Notes under the pieces: generated by a model | Database searches by the model: none | What the model saw: the letters and a program-made list of their open reading frames with translations, nothing else | Told to the model about the DNA's origin: nothing | Translations under genes and position numbers: made by a program | DNA from: Candidatus Poseidoniia archaeon | GTDB lineage: Archaea > Thermoplasmatota > Poseidoniia > MGIII > CG-Epi1 | Direction of reading: 5' to 3' | Length of the DNA stretch: 64,000 bases | NCBI GenBank assembly: GCA_030748895.1 | Contig: JASMLC010000002.1 | Location: forward strand, 62,001 to 126,000 | In this document: positions 42,937 through 51,207 of the stretch, one piece after another | How the letters are laid out: each line of letters opens with the position of its first letter | Numbering within the stretch: the first letter of the stretch is position 1

Positions 42937-44754
42937 CTAACGCAGCGTCGCCTCGACCGCTTCCGCAACCGCGGCTGCGTGCGCGTCACACTCGCCCAGC
43001 AGCGTCTCGAGCGCCACGCTGGTCTCGCGGCAGAACGCCTCGTCGGGGATTTCCTTCAGGTTGATGCGCACGTTGTAGCCCGCGGCACGGGCGCCAGCGT
43101 GCGCCAGCAGCGCCCCGGAGCCGACGTCGCTCGCCATCGCGGCGTCCATCAGCGGCGCCATCTCGCCGCAGACCGCGAGCGCGTCGCGGCACTGCCCGAC
43201 GGTCGCCAGCGGCACCGCCGTCGCGTCGCGGTAGCCGGCCTCGAGCGCAGCGTCGCGCGTAGCGCGTTGCTCGTCGCTATCCTTCGGCATGCGCATCGCC
43301 GCAATTACGCCGTCGAAGGCGCTGGTGTCTGCGTCGACGCCCGCGACGAGCGCCTCTTTCACCGCTTGCCCGCGCTCGGCGATGCCGGCCAGCGCATCGT
43401 AGTTCGCCGCCTGCGTCCCTTTCGTGGCGGAAAGGTTGGCGACCATCGTCCCGAGCGCAGCGCCCAGCGCGCCGGCAAGCGCCGCGACCGAGCCGCCGCC
43501 GGGGGCGGGCGAGTCGCGCGAAACCTCGTCGACGAAGTCGTAGGTGACGCGGTTGACCAGCTCGCCTTCCTGCTTCGGCATCCCCAGCACCTTGCTGGCG
43601 GGGTTAAAATCAGCGACGTCGCGCAGGCCGAGCGACTGGATTGCCGCCGCGGCAAGGTCGGGAACCGGCAACCCGGGCGATTTCCCCATCCGCCGCAGGT
43701 AGTGGACGGCGGCCTGCCGCAGCACTTCCCACGGCACCAGACCCACGATTTCGGAGCCCGTGACGCGGATGCCGCGTTTTCGCGCCTCCTCGCAGGCGGC
43801 GTCGAAGACCTCGTGCAGCGGCGTGGTGCGGAAGTTCGTGACGTTGAAGCTGAGCTGCGCACAGCCGTATTCGGGGATTTCCCAGCCGATGCCCTTCAGG
43901 TTCGTGAAGCGGCCGTCTTTGTAGACTGGCTTGCCGACCAGCGCGCGGGGGTCGAGCCCGCGCGCGCAGTATGCTTCGGTCAGGTCGCCGCCGTGCACCT
44001 CGGCGTAGTGCGCCGCGAGCGCATCGAAATCGGCGCCCGTGAAGTCGCAGTTGCCGCACGGGAACTCCCCGTTGGCGAAATGGACGACGTCGCCCTTGTA
44101 GTAGAACGCGTCGGGCGACCCGCTGCGTTTCCAGCGACCGCGCTCGCGCAGCTCGTAGGCGAGCTCGTTGGCGTAGGTACGGTCGCGCGTGTTCAGGTTG
44201 ATGTTCCACGCAATCAGGAACTCGCGCGCCCCGACGGCGGTCGCGCCGCTGCGCGCGTTGAACTTCGCGGGGCCGGCGTCGGGCGCCCCCCCATCGAGCC
44301 GCTCCGCAAGCCCCTCATACTCGCCGGCGCGGACGCGCGCCAAGTTGCGGAACTCGGACGACCGCGCCGCCTCTTCATAGAACCAGACCGGGATGCCCAG
44401 CTCGGCGCCGATGCGCTCGCCGGTCGTGTGCGCAATAGCGATGCAGTCGTCCATGTTCACGCCGCTGACCGGCACGAACGGTAGCACGTCGGTGGCGCCC
44501 ATGCGGGGGTGCGCGCCGGCGTGGGCACGCATGTCAATCAGCTCGGCCGCGCGGGCGACGCCGGCGAACGCCGCGTCGCCGACGCTCGCGGGGGGCGCTA
44601 CGAAGGTCACGACCGTGCGGTTGGTCTCGCCGCCCATGTCGATGTCGAGCACCTCCGCCCCCTCGACCGATGTGATGGCGGCGGCGATGGCGTCAATCAC
44701 CTTGCGGTCGCGCCCTTCCGAGAAGTTGGGCACGCACTCGACCAATCCGCTCAC
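42937..44754 (-). CDS. ftcD: Glutamate formiminotransferase/formimidoyl-THF cyclodeaminase with zinc-finger insert
   Basis: This 605-residue bifunctional enzyme moves the formimino group of formiminoglutamate to tetrahydrofolate and then releases ammonia, linking histidine breakdown to one-carbon metabolism. Residues 1-190 and 280-385 are the transferase (CVPNFSEGRD, GAHPRMGATDVLPFVP, WNINLNT). Residues 410-605 are the cyclodeaminase (FVDEVSRDSPAPGGGSVAAL). Between strands of the transferase a C2H2-like finger is inserted: Cys233, Cys236, His249, His254 (CGNCDFTG and AAHYAEVH). A GCTATAATCC box lies about 25-34 bases before the ATG. Confidence 0.92.
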   Translation of the reverse strand: MSGLVECVPNFSEGRDRKVIDAIAAAITSVEGAEVLDIDMGGETNRTVVTFVAPPASVGDAAFAGVARAAELIDMRAHAGAHPRMGATDVLPFVPVSGVNMDDCIAIAHTTGERIGAELGIPVWFYEEAARSSEFRNLARVRAGEYEGLAERLDGGAPDAGPAKFNARSGATAVGAREFLIAWNINLNTRDRTYANELAYELRERGRWKRSGSPDAFYYKGDVVHFANGEFPCGNCDFTGADFDALAAHYAEVHGGDLTEAYCARGLDPRALVGKPVYKDGRFTNLKGIGWEIPEYGCAQLSFNVTNFRTTPLHEVFDAACEEARKRGIRVTGSEIVGLVPWEVLRQAAVHYLRRMGKSPGLPVPDLAAAAIQSLGLRDVADFNPASKVLGMPKQEGELVNRVTYDFVDEVSRDSPAPGGGSVAALAGALGAALGTMVANLSATKGTQAANYDALAGIAERGQAVKEALVAGVDADTSAFDGVIAAMRMPKDSDEQRATRDAALEAGYRDATAVPLATVGQCRDALAVCGEMAPLMDAAMASDVGSGALLAHAGARAAGYNVRINLKEIPDEAFCRETSVALETLLGECDAHAAAVAEAVEATLR

Positions 44755-44872
44755 ACCGGGCGACGATTAGGGATGTTAATAGGATTATAGCTGAATCTTC
44801 TTTTCCATCTTCGGTTATTATGTGTCGTTGTTTCTGTAAAGGCTTTTATAACTAAGATAGTTCAAGCGGCAA

Positions 44873-45298
44873 GTGGACCGACACGACCTGCAGTATGGCG
44901 ACAACACCCAGGTTCTGGCCCCTCAGAAGGATAAACTTGTCGCAGGGATATTGGGAATTGTTATAGGTGGTTTAGGGATTCACAGGTTTTACTTGGGTTA
45001 TATAGGGATTGGGATAGCCCAGATTTTAGTCACCTTGATTACATTTGGAGTGGGGGCTATCTGGGGTTTAATCGAAGGAATCCTGATTTTAGTCCAAGAC
45101 GACTGGACTGACGCGCAGGGCAGGCCTTTGAAGGGCAATGAAGCGACAAATTATCTATCGAACCCTTCCGCGCAGTTTGCGAGTCAACAACAATCAGGCG
45201 ACAGGGTTTCCCAACTCAAGGAATTGAGTGAACTGAAAAAATCGGGCCTGCTCACCGAAGATGAATTTGCGCGCGAAAAGCAAAAAATTTTGAGATAA
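44873..45298 (+). CDS. TM2-domain membrane protein with SHOCT motif
   Basis: This 141-residue protein has a TM2 domain (residues 18-75, KDKLVAGILGIVIGGLGIHR, FYLG and two helices with a short loop containing conserved Asp/Trp) and a C-terminal SHOCT-like stretch (LKELSELKKSGLLTEDEFAR, EKQKIL). SHOCT pieces mediate oligomerisation. The role is unknown. Base composition is clearly poorer in GC than the neighbours, suggesting acquisition or relaxed codon use. TTTTATAAC at 44844-44852 lies 21-29 bases before GTG 44873. Confidence 0.8.
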   Translation: MDRHDLQYGDNTQVLAPQKDKLVAGILGIVIGGLGIHRFYLGYIGIGIAQILVTLITFGVGAIWGLIEGILILVQDDWTDAQGRPLKGNEATNYLSNPSAQFASQQQSGDRVSQLKELSELKKSGLLTEDEFAREKQKILR

Positions 45299-45343
45299 TT
45301 AATTAACGTTGCAGGCACCCCCCTCTAAATTTTAACAAGTAGA

Positions 45344-45404
45344 CCAGCAGCCGGTGGTCGTCGCCCCGCGACGGCCACTCAGGCTGCGCTTGGCCACGCA
45401 GCGA
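45344..45404 (-). repeat. 61-base repeat/hairpin element, copy A
   Basis: It matches copy B (45731-45791) at 57 of 61 positions in direct orientation. On the minus strand the core (45387-45347) folds as GCAGCC/GGCTGC, GTGG/CCAC, a C/A mismatch and CGTCGC/GCGACG around a 3-base loop. It lies about 60 bases 3' of the small minus-strand ORF 45465-45641. Confidence 0.8.
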
Positions 45405-45464
45405 GTCCTGCGAGCGGAGTCGGCCAGCACGCTCACGGTTGAAGACCTGCGGGGGGATTTAGAG

Positions 45465-45641
45465 TTAGTCACGCCGCCGGGGACGCGCGCCTGCCTTGCC
45501 GCTGCCGGTTTCCGGCTTCCGCTGCCGGCGCCTCCGCCGGCGCACCCGCTTCACAGGCTGCGCCTGCGAAAGCCCGCCAAAGTCCGTCCAGTCCGAACCG
45601 CGCTGCGCGCAATCCGGCTCCTCGCTCCAGTCGCTTGCCAT
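45465..45641 (-). CDS. Small basic protein, possible
   Basis: The 58-residue frame begins MASDWSEEPDCAQRGSDW and becomes strongly basic (RVRRRRRRQRKPETGSGKAG). A GGAGG lies 8-12 bases before the ATG and a TATATAT box about 50 bases before it, which gives the frame some support. It has no recognisable family; the Arg run suggests RNA or DNA binding. It lies between two 61-base repeats, next to the RNase P RNA gene. High GC makes chance frames common here, so certainty is low. Confidence 0.4.
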   Translation of the reverse strand: MASDWSEEPDCAQRGSDWTDFGGLSQAQPVKRVRRRRRRQRKPETGSGKAGARPRRRD

Positions 45642-45730
45642 TTTTTGTTTCCTCCCTCTAATGGGGTTCCGCCGCCCGGCCATGTCTGATATATATAGCT
45701 ATCGTCGGAAAACATGGACGAGTGGGGTGG

Positions 45731-45791
45731 CCAGCAGCCGGTGGTCGTCGCCCTGCGACGGCCACCCAGGCTGCGCTCGGCCACGGAGCGA
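45731..45791 (-). repeat. 61-base repeat/hairpin element, copy B
   Basis: Direct copy of 45344-45404 with four differences, all leaving the stems paired. It starts about 23 bases after the 3' end of RNase P RNA, in the same sense. The core 45774-45734 folds GCAGCC/GGCTGC, GGTGG/CCACC, C/A mismatch and CGTCGC/GCGACG with loop AGG. Confidence 0.8.
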
Positions 45792-45813
45792 TTTACCCTG
45801 CAAATCGCACAGT

Positions 45814-46127
45814 GGCCAGATGATGGGAATAAGCCCCTTTCTGTTCACCCCGCGCAATTACTCGCGCGAGGTTGGCGGCATTCAGCTTTGCGTCCTACCT
45901 GGCGCTCCCGGGCCGGTCGTCGCGCCTGCTTGGACTTGCTCCGGCAGGGGTGGCCGTTTCACCAAATCCGCCGGCGACGTCACGCCCGAGGCGCTCATCC
46001 CGTTAACCGGCGGCTGTGCCGTTTCTGCTCCATTGCCGACCCTCGCGGGCCCCCGAAGGCTGCCTTGCCCTTGGAGAGGGGACTTTCCTCAGCCCGAAGG
46101 CCGTAAGCCGCCCTCCATCTCCTGGCC
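45814..46127 (-). ncRNA. rnpB: RNase P RNA, archaeal type
   Basis: The minus strand carries the universal RNase P cores in order: GAGGAAAGTCCCC (about 46090-46078), GCAGAAACGGCACAGCC, GGTGAAACGGCC, GGAGCAAGTCC and near the end GAACAGAAAGGGGCTTATTC (about 45846-45827). The ends pair as P1: GGCCAG with CTGGCC and GATGG with CCATC. The length, about 314 bases, is normal. A TTAAAT box at 46150-46155 lies about 25 bases before the start. This RNA cuts tRNA leaders; its protein partner Rpp21 is encoded at 50848. Most of the gene-free stretch 45299-46203 is explained by it. Confidence 0.95.
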
Positions 46128-46148
46128 GGGCCAATTGTGTTTGGCGGT

Positions 46149-46156
46149 GATTTAAG
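46149..46156 (-). promoter_or_regulatory. TATA box of RNase P RNA
   Basis: The minus strand reads GCTTAAATC around 46157-46149. Its centre lies about 25 bases before the 5' base of helix P1 (46127), as expected for direct initiation at the mature end. The divergent mutase gene has a separate CCTTATTAC box at 46175-46183. Confidence 0.65.
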
Positions 46157-46203
46157 CCCTCGCTCGCCGATAATCCTTATTACATCCACACCTCCGGAGC
46201 GCG

Positions 46204-47919
46204 ATGACTCCTCCAAGTCGGGCCGCCGCCGGGAGCGGTGGCGGCGAAAAGTCGCGGCCCGGCGACCTCGAGGCGGAGCGGGCGCGCTGGGAGCGCGAGA
46301 CGCTCGCGCCGGCGCTGGAGCGGCACCCCGAACGGCGGCCGCGTTTCATCACTACCTCGGGGCAGGAGGTGGGGCGGCTCTATACCGCGCTCGATACGGC
46401 GCACCTCGACTACGACCGCGACATCGGCTTCCCGGGCGAGTATCCCTACACCCGCGGCATCCACGCCACGATGCATCGCGGCCGGCTCTGGACGATGCGC
46501 ATGTTCGCCGGCTTCGGTTCGGCGCGCGAGACCAATGCGCGGTTCAAGTATCTCCTTTCGCAGGGGCAGACCGGGTTGAGCACCGCCTTCGACCTGCCGA
46601 CGCTCTACGGCTACGACTCCGACTCGCCCACCGCGGCGGGGGAGTTCGGCGAGTGCGGGGTGGGCGTCTCGTCGCTGGAGGACATGGCGCAGCTGTTCGA
46701 CGGGATTCCGCTCGACAAAGTCACGACGTCGATGACCATCAACTCCCCCGCGGCGATTATCTGGGCGATGTACATCGCCAACGCCGAGAACAACGGCGTC
46801 CCGCGCGCGAAGCTGGGCGGCACCATCCAGAACGACATCCTGAAGGAGTTCATCGCGCAGAAGGAGTATCTCTATCCGCCGCTGCCGTCGCTGCGGCTGG
46901 TGACCGACACGGTCGAGTTCGGCACTCGCGAGATGCCGAAGTGGAACACCATCTCGATTTCGGGCTACCACATCCGCGAGGCTGGCTCCACCGCGGCGCA
47001 GGAGCTGGCGTTCACGCTCGCCGACGGCTTTGCGTATGTCGACGATGCAGTTGCGCGCGGGCTGGGCGTCGACGAGTTCGCGCCGCGGCTCTCGTTCTTC
47101 TTTAACGCGCACAACGACTTCTTCGAGGAGATTGCCAAGTATCGCGCTGCGCGCCGCATCTGGGCGCGCGAGATGCGCGAGAAGTATGGCGCGCAGGACC
47201 CGCGCTCGTGGAAGCTGCGGTTCCACACGCAGACCGCCGGCTGCTCGCTGACGGCGCAGCAGCCTGAAGTCAACATAGTGCGCGTCGCCATCCAGGCGCT
47301 CGCGGGCGTGATGGGCGGCACGCAGAGCCTGCACACCGACGCGATGGACGAGGCGCTGGCGCTGCCGTCGGAGAAGGCGGCGCAGATTGCCCTGCGCACG
47401 CAGCAGGTAATCGCGCACGAGTCGGGCGCCGCCAACGTGGTCGACCCGCTCGGCGGCTCATACTATCTTGAGTGGCTCACCGACGACCTTGAGCGGCAGG
47501 CGCGCGACTACTTCGACCGCATTGATTCGCTCGGCGGCGTCATCCCCGCCATCGAGAAGGGCTGGTTCCAGAAGGAAATCGCCGCCGCCGCCTACGCCTA
47601 CCAGCGCGAAATCGACTCCGGCGAGCGCAAGGTGGTCGGCGTCAACGCGCACACAGTCGATGAGCCCATCGAAATCCCCATCCTGGAGATTGACCCCAAG
47701 GGCTTCGAGCGGCAGTGCGCGCGGCTGGCGCGGCTGCGCAAGCGACGCGACCCCAGGAAGCACGAGGCGGCGCTGGACGCGGTCCGCAAGGCGGCCGAGG
47801 GCGACGACAACCTGATGCCGCACTTCATCACCGCGGTCCGCGCCGACGCGACGCTCGGGGAACTGTGCGAAGTGCTGCGCGGGGTCTTCGGCGAATACCG
47901 CGAGCCGTCGGAGTTCTGA
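46204..47919 (+). CDS. Methylmalonyl-CoA mutase, catalytic (alpha) chain
   Basis: This 571-residue subunit interconverts methylmalonyl-CoA and succinyl-CoA with adenosylcobalamin, serving propionate and branched amino-acid breakdown. The family motifs [52 protein letters not shown] and [19 protein letters not shown] are intact. The B12-binding domain (DxHxxG) is absent, so it needs a separate small subunit, as in many archaea; none is visible here. ATG 46204 follows a CCTTATTAC box by about 21-29 bases. The next gene starts at its stop codon. Confidence 0.96.
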   Translation: MTPPSRAAAGSGGGEKSRPGDLEAERARWERETLAPALERHPERRPRFITTSGQEVGRLYTALDTAHLDYDRDIGFPGEYPYTRGIHATMHRGRLWTMRMFAGFGSARETNARFKYLLSQGQTGLSTAFDLPTLYGYDSDSPTAAGEFGECGVGVSSLEDMAQLFDGIPLDKVTTSMTINSPAAIIWAMYIANAENNGVPRAKLGGTIQNDILKEFIAQKEYLYPPLPSLRLVTDTVEFGTREMPKWNTISISGYHIREAGSTAAQELAFTLADGFAYVDDAVARGLGVDEFAPRLSFFFNAHNDFFEEIAKYRAARRIWAREMREKYGAQDPRSWKLRFHTQTAGCSLTAQQPEVNIVRVAIQALAGVMGGTQSLHTDAMDEALALPSEKAAQIALRTQQVIAHESGAANVVDPLGGSYYLEWLTDDLERQARDYFDRIDSLGGVIPAIEKGWFQKEIAAAAYAYQREIDSGERKVVGVNAHTVDEPIEIPILEIDPKGFERQCARLARLRKRRDPRKHEAALDAVRKAAEGDDNLMPHFITAVRADATLGELCEVLRGVFGEYREPSEF

Positions 47920-48470
47920 TGACCATCATCGCGCTGACCGGCATGCCCGCCGCCGGCAAGGGCGAGGTGGCGGCGGTCGCGCGGGAGCGCGGCTGGGCGG
48001 TGCACCGCATCGGTGACCTAGTGTGGGAGGAGACCGAGCGGCGCGGGCTCGAGCTGGCGCCCGCCAGCGTCGGCGCGGTCGCCAACGGCGAGCGCAAAGC
48101 TCTGGGCTACGGCATCTGGGCTTCGCGGTCGCTGGAGCGCATCGACGCGCTGCGCGCTGCCGGCAGCCACGTGCTGATTGACGGCATGCGCGGCGAAGAA
48201 GAGCTGGCGGTGTTTCGCGCCGCCTACGGTGACGCGCTCGTTACGGTCGCGGTCGTCGCGTCCGCCGAGGAGCGGCTGGCGCGGGTCCAGCAGCGCGGCC
48301 GCGTCGACGACGGCGACGCGGCCGCGTTTCACGCGCGTGACGAGCGCGAGCTAGGGTGGTCGCTGGCGGAGACGATTGCGGCGGCCGACGAGACGCTCGC
48401 CAACGAAGGGGAACTCGATGCGCTGCGCGCGGCGGCGGGGGAACTGCTGGCGCGACTCGAATCGCTTTAG
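47919..48470 (+). CDS. UPF0200-type AAA/dephospho-CoA-kinase-like P-loop protein
   Basis: This 183-residue cytoplasmic P-loop protein has Walker A ALTGMPAAGKGEVAAVA, IGDLVWEETERRGLEL and VLIDGMRGEEELAVFR. These match the archaeal UPF0200 family, related to adenylate and dephospho-CoA kinases. The exact substrate is not established. ATG 47919 overlaps the mutase stop (TGATG), so the two are co-translated. The end overlaps the convergent M28 peptidase gene by 4 bases. Confidence 0.88.
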   Translation: MTIIALTGMPAAGKGEVAAVARERGWAVHRIGDLVWEETERRGLELAPASVGAVANGERKALGYGIWASRSLERIDALRAAGSHVLIDGMRGEEELAVFRAAYGDALVTVAVVASAEERLARVQQRGRVDDGDAAAFHARDERELGWSLAETIAAADETLANEGELDALRAAAGELLARLESL

Positions 48471-50050
48471 CTGCGGTCGTAGACCGGCCGCTCGTCGAGA
48501 TACCAGAATAGCCCGGCGAACCACCACGCAATCATGTCGAGCGACCCGACTAGGTTCTGCTGGCCGGTGCCGTTGGCGGTTGCCATCCAGTCGACCATTT
48601 CGGGCAGCGTGTCGCACGGCGCGTGGTAGCAGTCGTAGCCGCCGGTGATAGCGCCGAAGTCCAGCGAGACGACCCCGAGCCGGTCGGCGAAGCGCACGTA
48701 GTCGCTGCGGCCACGCTGCGACTCGTGGACCGAGATAGTTTCCGGATGGGGGTGGTCGTGGTCCTTCATCGCCGCGTAGCCTTCGCTGTAGTAGAGCTCG
48801 CGGCCGTTACGCAGCACCGGCGCGATGTCGTAGAAGGTGGAGCCAATCCACTCGGTGAGCGAAATCATCTCCCACTGCTCGTTGAGCTGGTCGTCGCTGT
48901 CGGGAATGATGTCGACGACCAGCGTGTATTCCCCGGGATAGTTCACCCCGGCGCTGTCGATGTTCAGGTAGTTGGTCACGGTTACCCCGGCCGGCAGGTT
49001 GTCAATCCAGCGATCGGCGCCGTCGTAACCGTTCTCTTCGTTCGACCAGAAGCAGACCGCGAGCGTGCGCCGGCTGTCGAACTGCGCCAGCGCGCCCGCC
49101 GCCGCGAGCGCCATCGCCACTCCCGCAGTGTTGTCGTGCGCGCCGATGTGGGTCCCGCCGCCCGGTGGGCTGCCCGGCTCCGCGAGGTCGAGGTGCGCCC
49201 CGAGCACCAGCCACTCATTGGGGTAGACCGTCCCCGTCCTGTAGCCGCAGACGTTGACCGCGTAGGGTGAGCTGGAGAACTCGTAGCGGTGAATCTGCCC
49301 GTCGAGCCCCATTGAGTCAAACTCGCCCTCCAGGAACGCCAGCGCCCGCTCATAAGCAGGATCGCGCGGGACCAGTGGCCCCCAGCGCTCGTTATAGCCG
49401 TCCTGCTCGTCCGTTACGAATTCCAGCCACTCATAGATGGAATAGCCGTCGACTAGCCCGGTGCTGTGGTTACCTCCCTGCTCCAGGGCAATACCGTCAC
49501 GCATGGGACGCGAAACCGGGAACTGCAACGTCTCGATGCCGGCGGCGGTGAGCCTTTCCGGGACCAGCGCCGGCAGTTCACCGTCACCAGCTACGCGCAG
49601 CGCGCCGATGCCGTCGGCCATGCCTTCCGCGGGGCCGCCGCGGTCTATCCACTCGCGCCAGCTCTCATTGGTCGCGCGCAGCGGCCACGCATCGCGCCCC
49701 TGCTCGGCGACGAGGAACGTGGCCGTGGCGTGGCCGGGCGGCGCCAGCAGCATCACCTGCCGCGAGTCCCACGCCTGCGCGAAGTCAAGCACAGTGCCGT
49801 TCTGCACCAGCCCCGAGATGGAGTCGCGGACCGGGTAGGGCACTAGCAGGCTCAGCGGCTGGCGCGCGGTGAATTCGACCGGCTGGAAGGTGCCGCCGAT
49901 CAGCTCGCCCGGCGCCATGCTCACGGAAGCGGCGAGCGACGGCTGCGCCGGTTCGCCGCTGTCGAGGCAGCCGGCGAATGCCGGGAGCAATAGCAGCAGC
50001 GCCAGCGCGGGGGTGAAGCGTGGCGTTGCCGGGCTGCTTTTGGGAATCAT
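48467..50050 (-). CDS. Exported M28-family zinc aminopeptidase-like lipoprotein
   Basis: This 527-residue protein has a lipobox (LPAFAGCLD) and a C-terminal M28 domain (about residues 270-520). The two-zinc site is complete: His in VLGAHLDLAEP, bridging Asp in GAHDNTAG, Glu-Glu in WSNEENGYDG, Asp in YLNIDSAGVN and the last His in DCYHAPCDTL. It should trim peptides outside the cell, upstream of the Dpp importer. The 260-residue N-terminal region is not recognised. ATG 50050 gives a clean signal sequence. Confidence 0.9.
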   Translation of the reverse strand: MIPKSSPATPRFTPALALLLLLPAFAGCLDSGEPAQPSLAASVSMAPGELIGGTFQPVEFTARQPLSLLVPYPVRDSISGLVQNGTVLDFAQAWDSRQVMLLAPPGHATATFLVAEQGRDAWPLRATNESWREWIDRGGPAEGMADGIGALRVAGDGELPALVPERLTAAGIETLQFPVSRPMRDGIALEQGGNHSTGLVDGYSIYEWLEFVTDEQDGYNERWGPLVPRDPAYERALAFLEGEFDSMGLDGQIHRYEFSSSPYAVNVCGYRTGTVYPNEWLVLGAHLDLAEPGSPPGGGTHIGAHDNTAGVAMALAAAGALAQFDSRRTLAVCFWSNEENGYDGADRWIDNLPAGVTVTNYLNIDSAGVNYPGEYTLVVDIIPDSDDQLNEQWEMISLTEWIGSTFYDIAPVLRNGRELYYSEGYAAMKDHDHPHPETISVHESQRGRSDYVRFADRLGVVSLDFGAITGGYDCYHAPCDTLPEMVDWMATANGTGQQNLVGSLDMIAWWFAGLFWYLDERPVYDRS

Positions 50051-50079
50051 GTCGCGTCGTCACGCACAGTTAGCGCCAC

Positions 50080-50823
50080 TTATGCTATTTCCTGCGTCAC
50101 GACTAGCAGGAACAGGAACACCATCGGCAGCAGGTGGAACATGAGGCCGATGCCGACGTTGACCAGCATCCAGCGCCGCGCGTAGGCGTCCGGCTTTTCC
50201 ATCACCTTGTCGACGACCGTGTTGGTCGTGTCGATCACGCGCGTGGCGAGGAAGCCGACAAAGCGCGCCACCCGTTCGTGCGGCTGCGCCTGCACGCCGC
50301 GCTCGGCCGAGCCGTGGAGCCAGTCACCCATCGAGAGCATTCGGTCGACCATCGGCCGGTAGCGGCTGATGTCGATGCTGATGATGCGCACCGCCAGCTC
50401 GCGTGTGTCCCACACCCGCCGGAAGTCGAGGTAGGTGTGCGCGATGAAGAAGACGGCGATGGCGAGGTAGTGCCACTGCGATATTTCGCTCCACGCCGGG
50501 ACATGCAGCGTCACGCCCGCCAGCGTGACGAGGCCATCCGCGTCGGGGCTCGGGACGAAGAAGCGCAGCAGCGCAATCGTCGCCGGCACCAGCAGCCCGA
50601 TGGTGAACTTGACCGCGATGGTGTAGCCGCGCGGGATTTCCTGCAGCCGCTCGAAGAGCCATTTGAGGTGGTGGCCGTGGAGCTTGATGGCGGTCAGCGC
50701 CGGCCCGCCCAGCACGCCCAGTCGCAGGACAATCGGAACGAAAATCAGGAAGTGGAAGTAGAGTTCCCATGCGGAGTCCCACCGTAACAGGTCGCCGAGC
50801 ACGCTCGCGCAGCCGGTGCCCAT
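50080..50823 (-). CDS. Integral membrane protein, unknown
   Basis: About 247 residues with four helices (around HFLIFVPIVLRLGVL, FTIGLLVPATIALLRFF, WHYLAIAVFFIAHTYL and FHLLPMVFLFLLVV). Conserved-looking histidines (LHGHHLKW, SQWHYLAI, FFIAHTYL) could bind heme as in small b-type cytochromes, but this is only a resemblance. The start is uncertain: ATG 50823 overlaps the A/T box serving the divergent Rpp21 gene. GTG 50802 lies about 21-30 bases from that box and would fit leaderless initiation; a longer frame reaches back to 50916. Confidence 0.6.
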   Translation of the reverse strand: MGTGCASVLGDLLRWDSAWELYFHFLIFVPIVLRLGVLGGPALTAIKLHGHHLKWLFERLQEIPRGYTIAVKFTIGLLVPATIALLRFFVPSPDADGLVTLAGVTLHVPAWSEISQWHYLAIAVFFIAHTYLDFRRVWDTRELAVRIISIDISRYRPMVDRMLSMGDWLHGSAERGVQAQPHERVARFVGFLATRVIDTTNTVVDKVMEKPDAYARRWMLVNVGIGLMFHLLPMVFLFLLVVTQEIA

Positions 50824-50847
50824 TAAAAAACCGGCCACTCGCGGCGC

Positions 50848-51207
50848 ATGTCGTCGCGTCGTCGCGGTCGCCGCACGAACCGCATGGAGACCATCGCTCG
50901 CGAGCGCATCGCGCACCTGCTCGAGCAGGCGGAGCGCTGGGCGCTGGAAGGGCGGCAGGAGGACGCTGACCGCTGCGCGCAGCTGGCGCGGCTCATCGGC
51001 AAGCGCTACCGGCAGAAGCTGACGCGCGAGCAGCGGCTGCGCGTCTGTCGCGGCTGCGACGGCTTCCTGGGGCCGGCGACCGCCCGCGTGCGGCTCTCGC
51101 GCAAGGGGTGGCGCACCACCACTTGTCTGCAGTGCGGGCGCGTCTATCGCCAGTCGCTACGAAGCAAGGCCAGCGCCCCCGCACGGCGAGCGCTAGACGA
51201 GCGATGA
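50848..51207 (+). CDS. rnp4: RNase P protein component 4 (Rpp21/Rpr2)
   Basis: This 119-residue zinc protein is part of archaeal RNase P, helping the RNA at 45814-46127 to cut tRNA leaders. A basic start (MSSRRRGRRTNR) is followed by two helices (ERIAHLLEQAERWALEGRQE, LARLIGKRYRQKL) and a zinc ribbon with CRGCDGFLGPATARVRLSR and TTTCLQCGRVYR. Cys spacing and the R-rich ends match the family. ATTAAAAAACC at 50822-50832 lies 16-26 bases before ATG 50848. It overlaps pcm by 4 bases. Confidence 0.92.
   Translation: MSSRRRGRRTNRMETIARERIAHLLEQAERWALEGRQEDADRCAQLARLIGKRYRQKLTREQRLRVCRGCDGFLGPATARVRLSRKGWRTTTCLQCGRVYRQSLRSKASAPARRALDER

Noticed and set aside
42979-44484. 501-codon plus-strand frame antisense to ftcD
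   Set aside because: ftcD has clear conserved motifs; the opposite frame is Arg/Ala/Val-rich noise. The same applies to 8276-9721 and 27339-28547.
45714-46106. 130-codon plus-strand frame with a TATATAT box 15-24 bases upstream
   Set aside because: It runs antisense through copy B and the full RNase P RNA gene; its protein has no family features.
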